Shown here one piece after another: positions 54,865 to 63,428 of a stretch of 64,000 nt of DNA. The DNA is from Paraurantiacibacter namhicola (GTDB lineage Bacteria; Pseudomonadota; Alphaproteobacteria; Sphingomonadales; Sphingomonadaceae): positions 1,845,001 to 1,909,000 of the forward strand of contig NZ_CP016545.1 in assembly GCF_001687545.1 (NCBI RefSeq). Reading direction: 5' to 3'. A program made the position numbers and the translations under genes. A model generated the notes under the pieces. It searched no databases. It worked only from the letters and a program-made list of their open reading frames with translations, and was not told where the DNA came from. The stretch's first letter is position 1. The number at the start of each line of letters is the position of its first letter.

Positions 54865-55682
54865 GCGACATCATGGCTTTCGACGGCGAAGTAGAGCGCC
54901 TGATGCGCGATGTTTCGCAGCGCATCATCCTGCCGCGCTACCGCAACCTCGCCAGCGGGGAGGTTGAAGACAAGGCCAAAGACGGGGAAGCCAACGATCC
55001 CGTCACCATCGCGGACCGCGAGAGCGAGGAGGCCCTGCGCGCGGGGCTGGAGAAAATCATGCCCGGCCTCGCCGTGGTGGGCGAGGAAGCCGCTCATGAG
55101 GACGTTGCGGTACTGGAGCGCCTGTCCGGCGATTGCTGGATCATCGACCCGCTGGACGGCACGCGCAATTTCGCGTCCGGCAAGCCGCCCTTCGGGATCC
55201 TTTTGGCCATGGCATCGGGCGGCGAGGCGCACACGGGCTGGATCCTCGATTGCCTGACCGGGCGCTTTTGCATCGCCCATCGCGGCAAGGGCGCATGGGT
55301 GGACGGCGAGCGGGTGCAGGCGCGCGAGACCGGGCAGGACCAGCCCGTGGCCGCCATCAGCTTCCTGTTCATGGACGCAGAGGAGCGGGTGCGCGTGCAG
55401 CAACATATCGCGCCGCATTACACCCTCACCGACATCCCCTATTGCGCGGCCGAGCAATATCCGCGCCTGGCGCTGGGCGAGAACGACGTGTCGATCTTCG
55501 AGCGCACGCTGGCGTGGGACCATGCGGCGGGCGTGCTTTGGCTGAACGAGGCGGGCGGAAAGGCCGCGCGGCCCAATGGCGATGCCTACCGCGTCGACGA
55601 AAAAGGCCGCACCGGTCTTATCGGTGCGGCCTCTTCGCGTTTGTGGGATGGGCTGGCGGAGCGGCTTGCCGCCATGGCCTGA
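54861..55682 (+). CDS. Inositol monophosphatase family protein
   Basis: The 273-residue Mg-dependent phosphatase carries VVGEEAAHEDV, the metal motif IDPLDGTRNFASG and the C-terminal AWDHAAGVLWLNEAGG. Members hydrolyse inositol phosphate, histidinol phosphate or related sugar phosphates. Co-translation with argJ suggests an amino acid biosynthetic role, for example histidinol-phosphatase, but this is only inference. GTG 54861 overlaps the argJ stop; ATG 54873 is an alternative. Confidence 0.9.
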   Translation: MSDIMAFDGEVERLMRDVSQRIILPRYRNLASGEVEDKAKDGEANDPVTIADRESEEALRAGLEKIMPGLAVVGEEAAHEDVAVLERLSGDCWIIDPLDGTRNFASGKPPFGILLAMASGGEAHTGWILDCLTGRFCIAHRGKGAWVDGERVQARETGQDQPVAAISFLFMDAEERVRVQQHIAPHYTLTDIPYCAAEQYPRLALGENDVSIFERTLAWDHAAGVLWLNEAGGKAARPNGDAYRVDEKGRTGLIGAASSRLWDGLAERLAAMA

Positions 55683-55696
55683 AGAGCTCCACCGAA

Positions 55697-55794
55697 GTGA
55701 GCCCCAGCGAAGGCTGGGACCTCCGTCAATTGGGGCGCAAGTTGACGCTTAATGCCAAACCGGCAGGAGACCCCGGCCTTCGCCGGGGCTCACG
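55697..55794. repeat. REP-like palindromic repeat, variant copy 3
   Basis: The left part reads GTGAGCCCCAGCGAAGGCTG and the right end closes with CCGGGGCTCACG. Both halves contain the CCCAGCGAA-GGCTGGG type hairpin seen in the copies at 20956 and 45453, but with GTGAGC replacing CGTCAT at the tips and with several changes. It lies in the gap between the convergent phosphatase and trxA genes. Confidence 0.8.
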
Positions 55795-55800
55795 CCGGAC

Positions 55801-56121
55801 CTACAGCTCGCTTTCGATCCATTCCTTCAGCTGGCCCTTGGGCGCTGCGCCCAGTTTCTGGGACACGGCCTCGCCATTCTTGAACAGGACCAGCAGCGGG
55901 ATGGACTGCACGCCCATCTTGCCGGGCGTTTCGGTGTTTTCCATGATGTCCATCTTGGCGATGGTCACCTTGTCGCCCAGTTCCTCGCTGATTTCCTCCA
56001 GCGCGGGGGCGATCATCTTGCACGGGCCGCACCATTCGGCCCAGAAGTCGACCAGCACGGGCTTGTCGGAATCCAGCACATCGGCCTGGAAGCTGTCATC
56101 GGTAACGGTGGTGGTGGCCAT
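55801..56121 (-). CDS. trxA: Thioredoxin
   Basis: The 106-residue protein is a classical thioredoxin with the redox motif WCGPC (Cys31, Cys34), the buried Asp in VLVDFWAEW, cis-Pro in QSIPLLVLF and a complete C-terminal helix. It reduces cytoplasmic disulfides and serves ribonucleotide reductase and others. ATG 56121 follows AGGAGA at a good distance; the longer frame to 56160 is not supported. It lies downstream of addA in the same direction, a common arrangement in alphaproteobacteria. Confidence 0.96.
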   Translation of the reverse strand: MATTTVTDDSFQADVLDSDKPVLVDFWAEWCGPCKMIAPALEEISEELGDKVTIAKMDIMENTETPGKMGVQSIPLLVLFKNGEAVSQKLGAAPKGQLKEWIESEL

Positions 56122-56189
56122 TGCGGCTCTCCTGAATTTCGTCTCGTTTCGCCGCCCCATCTAGGCGCGGCACACGCTTAGACAACACG

Positions 56190-59100
56190 TCAGGCGCGAA
56201 AGCTTTCCACACCTTCGCGCAAGCGGGGCTTGTTTGCGGCCAGCATTTCGCCCGGAATCGCGATCAGCTGCGGGGTCTGCGTATAGAGCACGGCTGCCTC
56301 CACGCGCTTGCCCGGGAAGATCACGCCCAGCGCAGCGGCATAGGCGCCCATTTGAGCCAGAGTGCCGGAGGGCACCTGGTCGAGGCTTTCCGGCGGACGC
56401 CGCGCGGTCTTGAAATCGACCACCAGCACGCGGTCCTCCTCCACCAGCAGGCGGTCCGCCGTGCCGGCTATGACCTGCCCGTCCACCGTCGCAGCGAGCG
56501 GTACTTCGGCCAGCGCGCCGGGCCCGAAGATCGCGGCCCAACCGTCCTGCGCCAACACGCCCAGCGCATTGGCGACCATTTCGGCGCGATAGCCCTCGTC
56601 CATGTCACCCGCATGGCGCGCCAGCCAGTCGAGCGCGCGTGCCTCCCGCTCGTCCGCGGGGACATCCGGCAGGCGCTCCAGCAGCGCATGGATCAAAACG
56701 CCGCGACGGGCCGCATCGGCATCCCCGCCCGGCGGGAATGGCGGCGCGGGACTGTCATCCGCCCCGGCGCTGGACGGCGCGAGCGGACGCGGCGGGCGCG
56801 GCTCTGCGCCAACGGGCCGCACCGCCCAATCCGGCAATGCGGACGCCTTTGTATCGTCCCTGCCCTTCGCCGCGCCGGAGGCACCGGGCATGTCACTGCG
56901 CGCGCTGCCGAGCATCTTGCGGCCATGCCAGATGGGATCATCCTGCCAGTCGCCATTGAACAACGGATCGAGCCGGGCATACCAGCTATCCTCATGCGGC
57001 GCCTTGTCGCGCGAGCCGAGCGATCCGGCGATGAACAGCGCCTCCTCCGCACGGGTCATGGCGACGTAAAGCAGGCGCCAGTGCTCCTCCAGCTCCGCTG
57101 CCGTGGCGGCGTCATGCGCCTCGGCCACGGGACCGGCACGGTCGGCGGATGGCAGGCGCGGGATTGGGATCTCGTGCTTCTCCATCAGCTGTTCCAGCCC
57201 GCGTGCCTCGGCCTCTTCCAGCGTCACTTCCGGGCCCATGCCGCCGGGCCTGCCAGCAGCATCAGCCAGGATAACGATGGGTTTCTCCAGCCCTTTGGAT
57301 CCGTGCACGGTCATCACCTGCACCAGCCCCTCGCCCGCGCCCGCCTCGCGCTTCAGCTCCCCGTCGCCGGCATCGAACCAGTGGATGAAACCCGTCAGGC
57401 TGGCGGTGTGGGTGGCGGCATATTTCTGCGCCGCGCCGAGCAGTTCGTCGATCGGATCGTTCGCTTCCGTGCCCAGACGCGTGACCAGTTTGCGGCGCCC
57501 CTGCCAGCCTTCGGTCAGCATCCAGTGCAGCAGCGCCAGCGGCGTTTCGAAGTCCGCGCGCGCCAACAATTCGTTCAGCTTCTCAACGGTTTCCCGCACC
57601 TTTGGCGCAGCGTCTCCGCGCCGCAGATGCCGCCAGAGCGAGCGCTTGTCCGGCCGATATGCATGCTCCAGCAGGTCATCCTGCGACCAGCCGACCAGCG
57701 GGGAGACGAGGAGGTTCGCCAGCTCCAGGTCATCCAGCGGCTGGGCTGCGAAACGCAGCGCGCTCATCAAATCCTTCACCGCCAGCGGGGCGCCCAGCCG
57801 CAGCCGGTCCACCCCTGCCACCGGCACGCCGCGCGCATATAGGCGAGCCACGATCAGCCCGGCAAGGTCGCGGCGCTTGCGCACCAGCACCATGATATCT
57901 CCCGGCCCAGCGCGGCGCGGCTTGCCGTCCTGCCCTTTCAGCAGCGGGAAGCCGGTATCCATCCACGCCCTGACCTGCCGCGCGATCCGGTCCGCCAGCA
58001 CGCGTTCGGGGCGCGAGAGCCAGCCTTCCGCGCCCTCCTCGCCCGATGCCTCGCGGTCTTCCTCCCCGCCCACCGGGGGCCAGATCACGACTTGGCCGGG
58101 CAGGCCCGAATTGAAGGCGCTGTGCTTTCCGGGCGGCTCGCGCAGGCCGATCGCCTGCCAGCCGACCGCTGCCACCGCTTTGTCCACGAAATCGAGGATG
58201 TCCTGTGCGGTGCGGAAGCTCTGGTCGAGGCCGAATTCCTCCAGCTTGCGCGGCTGGATATTCGGGTCACGCAGCGCCTCGGCATTGGCAGCGGCCTCGT
58301 CCATTTCGCGGCGGAAGCGCAGGCGGGCCGCCTCGAAATTCTCCGGGCTCGTGCCCTGGAAGCGGAAGATAGCCTGCTTGTAATCGCCGACCACGAAGAT
58401 GGTGCGCAGCCGCTCGCCCCGCTGGCCAAGCCCGCTGAAGAATTCGCCCGTCAGCGCCTCCACGATGGACCATTGCGCGGCATTGGTATCCTGCGCCTCG
58501 TCGATCAGGACATGGTCGAATTGCCGGTCCAGCTTGTAGCGGATCCACGGGCCAAGGTTGCCATCGCCCAGCAGGCGCGCAGCCTTGCGGATCTGGTCAT
58601 CGAAATCGATATAGCCTTCGCGCTGTTTCGCCTCGTCCCAGGCCAGTGCGAATATCCGGCCCAGCTCCAGCGCGGGGGCGAGCCAGCCTGCGAGCTCCAG
58701 CAGCGCCCTGCGCCCGCGCACTTCGCGAACGGCATCGGCGATGTTCTGCTGCTTGTCGCCAAAGGACGGATCGTTCTTTTCCGCCCCCTTGTTGATGGTG
58801 GGATCGCCGTCCTTCTTCAGGATGCAATTGCGCTGCGAGAAACCGTCCAACGCCTCGGCCCGCTCCGCCGGTGTCATCTCCAGCCAGCGCGTCGTAAAAT
58901 CGCGGATCGTGTCCGCCGCTTTGGTCTGCCAGCCTTCAAGCGCAGGCAGCAGGCCGCGCATGGCGTCCACCGGGAAGGCCTCGTCGCTGCACGCCTCAGC
59001 CACCCACGCCTCGTCCGCATCGGCGGGCATGCCAAGCAATTGCTTCACGCGGCCCGCCATTGGCGGCCGCCATGCGCCGTGGCCGATCCACGCGGCGCGC

Positions 59101-59708
59101 GCATCGGCGCAGCGCATCAGGAAGCCCTGCACGGCATCGGGGCCGAGCCTGCGGCTGAGCAGCGCGATGGTTTCCAGCGTAGCCGTGTCCTGCGCCCGCT
59201 CCGCCTCCACCAGCATGTCCGCCAGCACATCGCGCGCCAGCAGGTCGCGGTCCCGGTCCTCCATCGCGCGGGTGCCCGGGGTGAGCCCGACCTCTTCCGG
59301 GAAGGCGGAGAGCAGCCATTGCGAGAAGGCGTGGATCGTATCAATCCGCAGGCCCCCGCCCGGGCAATCGAGAACCTTGGCGAACAGCGTGCGAGCGCGG
59401 GCGCGGGTGTCCGGCGTGATCGGCGCACCGATATTGCCCAGCTCGATGCCCAGCCTGTCGTCCGGCAGCCGCACCCAGCGGGCCAGCACCTCGTTGATGC
59501 GCGTCGCCATTTCCGCCGCGCCCGCCTTGGTAAAGGTCAGGCACAGGATCTGCGAGGGACCAATGCCGGGTTGCAGCAGCAGGCGCAGCACACGGGCGGA
59601 GAGGACCTGCGTCTTCCCCGTGCCGGCCGAAGCGGAGAGCCAGATGCTGTCCTGCGGGTCGACGGCCTTCTGCTGCTCGCCGGCGAGGGGATAGACTTCG
59701 CCGCTCAT
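56190..59708 (-). CDS. addA: Double-strand break repair helicase-nuclease AddA
   Basis: The 1172-residue subunit of the AddAB (RecBCD-equivalent) complex unwinds and degrades broken ends before RecA loading. It is a UvrD-type helicase with Walker A ASAGTGKTQVLSAR near the N-terminus, DEAQDTNAAQW as motif II, VMTVHGSKGLEKPIV and LYVAMTRAEEAL in the late motifs. The C-terminal RecB-family nuclease has VLVVDFKTARR with the catalytic Asp and Lys. Its start overlaps the addB stop by four bases. Confidence 0.95.
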   Translation of the reverse strand: MSGEVYPLAGEQQKAVDPQDSIWLSASAGTGKTQVLSARVLRLLLQPGIGPSQILCLTFTKAGAAEMATRINEVLARWVRLPDDRLGIELGNIGAPITPDTRARARTLFAKVLDCPGGGLRIDTIHAFSQWLLSAFPEEVGLTPGTRAMEDRDRDLLARDVLADMLVEAERAQDTATLETIALLSRRLGPDAVQGFLMRCADARAAWIGHGAWRPPMAGRVKQLLGMPADADEAWVAEACSDEAFPVDAMRGLLPALEGWQTKAADTIRDFTTRWLEMTPAERAEALDGFSQRNCILKKDGDPTINKGAEKNDPSFGDKQQNIADAVREVRGRRALLELAGWLAPALELGRIFALAWDEAKQREGYIDFDDQIRKAARLLGDGNLGPWIRYKLDRQFDHVLIDEAQDTNAAQWSIVEALTGEFFSGLGQRGERLRTIFVVGDYKQAIFRFQGTSPENFEAARLRFRREMDEAAANAEALRDPNIQPRKLEEFGLDQSFRTAQDILDFVDKAVAAVGWQAIGLREPPGKHSAFNSGLPGQVVIWPPVGGEEDREASGEEGAEGWLSRPERVLADRIARQVRAWMDTGFPLLKGQDGKPRRAGPGDIMVLVRKRRDLAGLIVARLYARGVPVAGVDRLRLGAPLAVKDLMSALRFAAQPLDDLELANLLVSPLVGWSQDDLLEHAYRPDKRSLWRHLRRGDAAPKVRETVEKLNELLARADFETPLALLHWMLTEGWQGRRKLVTRLGTEANDPIDELLGAAQKYAATHTASLTGFIHWFDAGDGELKREAGAGEGLVQVMTVHGSKGLEKPIVILADAAGRPGGMGPEVTLEEAEARGLEQLMEKHEIPIPRLPSADRAGPVAEAHDAATAAELEEHWRLLYVAMTRAEEALFIAGSLGSRDKAPHEDSWYARLDPLFNGDWQDDPIWHGRKMLGSARSDMPGASGAAKGRDDTKASALPDWAVRPVGAEPRPPRPLAPSSAGADDSPAPPFPPGGDADAARRGVLIHALLERLPDVPADEREARALDWLARHAGDMDEGYRAEMVANALGVLAQDGWAAIFGPGALAEVPLAATVDGQVIAGTADRLLVEEDRVLVVDFKTARRPPESLDQVPSGTLAQMGAYAAALGVIFPGKRVEAAVLYTQTPQLIAIPGEMLAANKPRLREGVESFRA

Positions 59709-62700
59709 GCCGGGTCCCCCTCTTCGTTGGCGTCGTCCTCACGCGCGAACCATTCGTCCAGCCTCATCAGCTGGTCGTAATCGTTATAGACCGGAACGTC
59801 GGGGTTCAGCCGCGCGGTGAAGGCCTCATTGCCCGCAATCCAGCGGTCGATGGCATCGTCGAGATAGGCCTTCGTGACCGGAAGGAAATCCTCCAGCGGC
59901 AGGCCGCTCTGGCGCGCGTTCTCCTTCACCGGGCTGGCGACATAGCCGAACTGGTCAGCCTTCTTCGCAAGGCTCCAATATTCGAACGCCGCGGGGTCGC
60001 CCTCCACGCCATCGAACGCGCCGCCTTGCGCCATCAGGCCCATGATGCCGAGCTGCAAGGCGTAGCCCTGCTCCACCATCTTGCCGCTGGGCGGGCCGCC
60101 GGTCTTGTAATCCACTATGGCGAGCGAGCCGTCCACCAGCCGGTCGACCCGGTCCACCCGGCCGCGGATGGTGACGCCGCGATACATCCACTCGCCCTTC
60201 TCCTCCCACGCCAGCACCTTGCGGCCATCCTGCGCGGAGACTTCCTGCACCACCCATTCCAGCGCGGCGACGAGGCGTGGACGCCACAGGCCGGCCATCA
60301 GCGGGTGAGCATTCTCCTCTGCCAGCACAGCATCGGCGATGTCCTCGATCCGCCCACCATTCTCGTGCCAGCGTTTCAGGATTTCATGCGCCGCCGTCCC
60401 CTTCCACGCGGCGGATGGCTCCTCGTCCAGACCCTCCATGGCGGAGAGGCCGAGGATGGCGTTGGCGTAGAATTGGTAGGGATCGGAGCGCAAATTATCG
60501 AGCGAGGTCGCGCGCATCGCAACCTGTCGCTGGACGCTGGACGGCTTCGGCTCGGGCCGCGGATAGGCCTCGGCGGGCGGCGCATAATCCAGCGCCTCCG
60601 CCAGCTCGGGAATATCCGTCTCGCGGTAATCCTTCAGCAGATCACCCAGCAACGCCTGCACCCGCAGCAGGAAGCGGCTGGGGATCGCCGGGCCCTCGGC
60701 GTTGCGGGCCGCGCGGGAGAGCACGACTTCCGGCGCGCCGAGCAGTCCGGCAAGGTCATGCGCGGACAGACCGATGCGGAAATCGCCGCCCGGCACGCCC
60801 AGCGCGCGCAGCAATGGCGGCGCGAGCAGCGGGTCTGTCGCGGGCGTACCCGGCCATGTCCCCTCGTTCAGCCCGGCGCAGATCACCAGGTCCGCCCGCG
60901 TCATGCGTGCTTCCAGCAGGCCGTAAATGGCGACGCGCGGATGGCCGCCGAAGGGCGGGCGCACGGCGACGGCGTCCATCGCCTCGCGCAGCACGGCCAC
61001 GGCATCCTCCAGCGACAGCTCCGGCCCGCATTCGCGCGCATGGACCTGCATGTCCCCGACGAAGCGCGACAGGGTGCGCCCATCCTCCCGCGCCCAGATG
61101 CGCGTGCCGCAAAGCTGCTCCGCACAGGCGACCAGCGTGTCCACGATCTCCGACAGAGGGGCACTTTCCTTCGCGCCAAGCGCCAGCAGCGGGGACACGA
61201 CAGCCTCCACCTCCGCCCACCAGCCACGCGCGCCGTCCTCTCCCCTGGCCACGATGCTGGCGATATGCGCGCGCAGCGGCTCCAGCCCCGGCGCGGGGCG
61301 CGGGCCGCGCAGCTTGCGGTCGAGCAGGCGCGCATTGCGCAGCCATGCCTCGCGCGCCTCGGCATCCTGCCCTCCGGCATAGGGATGCTGCAGCAGCGCC
61401 ATCAGCGGCACGGGCTGCAATTCCTGCGCGGCGGCATCGGCCAGCAGCAGGAACAGCCGCCCGGCAACCGTCTGCGATAGCGGCCGCCCGGCGGAATCGT
61501 CCGCCGCGATGTTCCAGCGGCGCAAGTGATGCACCACGCGCTGCGCCAGCGAGCGGTCCGGCGTGACGACCGCCACGCGCCTCTCCGGCTCGGCAATCGC
61601 CTGTCGCACCAGCAGGGCGATGGACTGCGCCTCATGCTCCGGATTGGCCGTGTTCATGATTCGCACGCCGGACAGGCGCCGTTCCTTTGCCTCGAGGTCC
61701 ACCCAGCCCTTGCTCGCTTCGGGCGGCAGGAAGAGGTTGGAAATCGCATGGCTGCGCTCCGGCGGGCCCTTGCCGAGCCCGGCGCGGTGCCATTGCTGCA
61801 CCTCGCCCCGGTTTACGCCCATGCGATTGAGCAGCAGCTTCAGGTGATATTGCGGATGGGTGACCGCATCGCCTGCGCCCAGCAACGTCTCGCCATCGGG
61901 ATCGCCCGCACTGCCCAGCTCTGTCCAGACGGCATCGTCCATCGACAGGTCGAGATCGGGCAGCACCACCGCCCCGCGCGGCAACTCGCTGACCACGCGG
62001 AGCAGGTTCGCCAGTTCCGGCGCGGCGCTGGTTACGCCGGCTGCGACGATGGGCGTTTCCGGCGGATTGGCGCGCCACCGCTCGGCAGCATGTGCGAACA
62101 GGCGGTTGCGGCGGGTGGCGGCATCCACTTCGCCGCGCTCGCGCAATTCGGCCTGCCATTCGGTCACGAGCAGGTGGAACAACGCCGTATTGGCCTTCCA
62201 GTGGTCCGCCATCTCGGCCAGCACCTGCGCGACCCGCTCCTCCCACAAGGCGCCGGGATCGATATTCTCGACCTGCAAGCGGTCCAGCGCCGCGCCGACT
62301 TCGCGCGCCAGCCGCAGCCGGGCGGCAGGTGGCGGCACCTCGCGGCCCAGCTTGCGGCAGGCCTCCGGCATGAACTGCGCGATGCGGAACCAGCGGCGCT
62401 GCGGATCGGCGGCAGGCGGGATCGCCGCGCCCATGCCCAGAGGATCGAGCAGCGGGCCGAGCGTTTCGTCGAGGTCCAGGTCCCCCACCACCGCCATGCG
62501 CGGCATCAGCAGGCCCCCGCTTTCATCCGCGGCACCCGACAGGCGGATAAACGCCTCCTGCAAGGTGCGCGCGGCGCGGCTGGAGGGCAGCAGCAGCGTC
62601 AGCCGGGCGAGGCCGAAGCCATCCTCTGCGTATCGCGGCAACAGGCCCGCCACCAGTGCGTCGGCAAAGCCGCGATGGGCGGCGATGGAATAGACTTGCG

Positions 62701-62719
62701 GCGCCTGACGCTCAGCCAA
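59705..62719 (-). CDS. addB: Double-strand break repair protein AddB
   Basis: The 1004-residue partner of AddA has a helicase-like but ATP-site-poor N-terminal region (LLPSSRAARTLQEAF without a Walker lysine loop) and a C-terminal RecB-family nuclease with VDYKTGGPPSG. The part after the nuclease motif has no cysteine, so the iron-sulfur cluster known from Firmicutes AddB is absent. It overlaps murU by eight bases and addA by four, so the recycling and repair genes form one operon. No LexA box is seen upstream within the window. Confidence 0.94.
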   Translation of the reverse strand: MAERQAPQVYSIAAHRGFADALVAGLLPRYAEDGFGLARLTLLLPSSRAARTLQEAFIRLSGAADESGGLLMPRMAVVGDLDLDETLGPLLDPLGMGAAIPPAADPQRRWFRIAQFMPEACRKLGREVPPPAARLRLAREVGAALDRLQVENIDPGALWEERVAQVLAEMADHWKANTALFHLLVTEWQAELRERGEVDAATRRNRLFAHAAERWRANPPETPIVAAGVTSAAPELANLLRVVSELPRGAVVLPDLDLSMDDAVWTELGSAGDPDGETLLGAGDAVTHPQYHLKLLLNRMGVNRGEVQQWHRAGLGKGPPERSHAISNLFLPPEASKGWVDLEAKERRLSGVRIMNTANPEHEAQSIALLVRQAIAEPERRVAVVTPDRSLAQRVVHHLRRWNIAADDSAGRPLSQTVAGRLFLLLADAAAQELQPVPLMALLQHPYAGGQDAEAREAWLRNARLLDRKLRGPRPAPGLEPLRAHIASIVARGEDGARGWWAEVEAVVSPLLALGAKESAPLSEIVDTLVACAEQLCGTRIWAREDGRTLSRFVGDMQVHARECGPELSLEDAVAVLREAMDAVAVRPPFGGHPRVAIYGLLEARMTRADLVICAGLNEGTWPGTPATDPLLAPPLLRALGVPGGDFRIGLSAHDLAGLLGAPEVVLSRAARNAEGPAIPSRFLLRVQALLGDLLKDYRETDIPELAEALDYAPPAEAYPRPEPKPSSVQRQVAMRATSLDNLRSDPYQFYANAILGLSAMEGLDEEPSAAWKGTAAHEILKRWHENGGRIEDIADAVLAEENAHPLMAGLWRPRLVAALEWVVQEVSAQDGRKVLAWEEKGEWMYRGVTIRGRVDRVDRLVDGSLAIVDYKTGGPPSGKMVEQGYALQLGIMGLMAQGGAFDGVEGDPAAFEYWSLAKKADQFGYVASPVKENARQSGLPLEDFLPVTKAYLDDAIDRWIAGNEAFTARLNPDVPVYNDYDQLMRLDEWFAREDDANEEGDPA

Positions 62720-63428
62720 GCTTCAGCGCCTCTTCCGTCGGGCGGATCGCCTGCGGCGTGCCCACTTCGTACCATTCGCCGGTAAATCTCACGCCGAACA
62801 GCCTGCCTTCCTCCATCGCGCGGGTCCACAATATGTTGGTCGAGAACGGACCTTCGGGCGCATCGCGCAGCAGGCGTTTCGAAACCAGCTGGATGCCCGT
62901 GTAGATATAGGGCGCGACGCGGCCCGATCGCCGCCGGATCAGCCGGCCCATGGCGTCCATGTGGAAATCGCCCTTGCCATCGAAATTGCGCGCGCCGGTG
63001 TGCGGCACCAGCAATAGCAGCGCGTCCATCTTCTCCGCATCCCAGGCGCGGCTGAGATCGTGGAAGGCGCTGGCCGGGCCATCCAGCCAGATATTGTCGG
63101 AATTGAGGCAGAAGAAGGGATCGGGCAGTTCGTGCTGCGCCTTCACAAGCCCGCCGCCGGTTTCCAGCAGCTGATCGCGCTCGTCCGAGATGGTGACGCG
63201 CGGCATCTTGCGCTCCAGCACATGGGCTTCCAGCGCATCGGCCAGATAATGGACGTTGACCACCGCCTTGGTCACGCCGGCATCGGCCAGCCGGTCCAAC
63301 GCGTGGTCGATCAGGGGCTTGCCCGCCACGCGCACCATGGGCTTGGGCTGCGAGGCGGTGAGCGGGCGCATGCGCTTTCCCATGCCGGCGGCCATCACCA
63401 TCGCGGTATCGCTGGCGAGTTCGTTCAC
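62712..63428 (-). CDS. murU: N-acetylmuramate-1-phosphate uridylyltransferase (MurU-like)
   Basis: The 238-residue nucleotidyltransferase has the signature MVMAAGMGKRMRPLT, then KPMVRVAGKPLIDHAL, ETGGGLVKA and FFCLNSDNIW with the metal Asp. With AmgK it turns recycled MurNAc into UDP-MurNAc, bypassing de novo synthesis and its fosfomycin-sensitive step. GTG 63428 overlaps the amgK stop as GTGA. Other sugar-1-phosphate nucleotidyltransferase roles are possible, but the amgK pairing favours MurU. Confidence 0.88.
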   Translation of the reverse strand: MNELASDTAMVMAAGMGKRMRPLTASQPKPMVRVAGKPLIDHALDRLADAGVTKAVVNVHYLADALEAHVLERKMPRVTISDERDQLLETGGGLVKAQHELPDPFFCLNSDNIWLDGPASAFHDLSRAWDAEKMDALLLLVPHTGARNFDGKGDFHMDAMGRLIRRRSGRVAPYIYTGIQLVSKRLLRDAPEGPFSTNILWTRAMEEGRLFGVRFTGEWYEVGTPQAIRPTEEALKLG

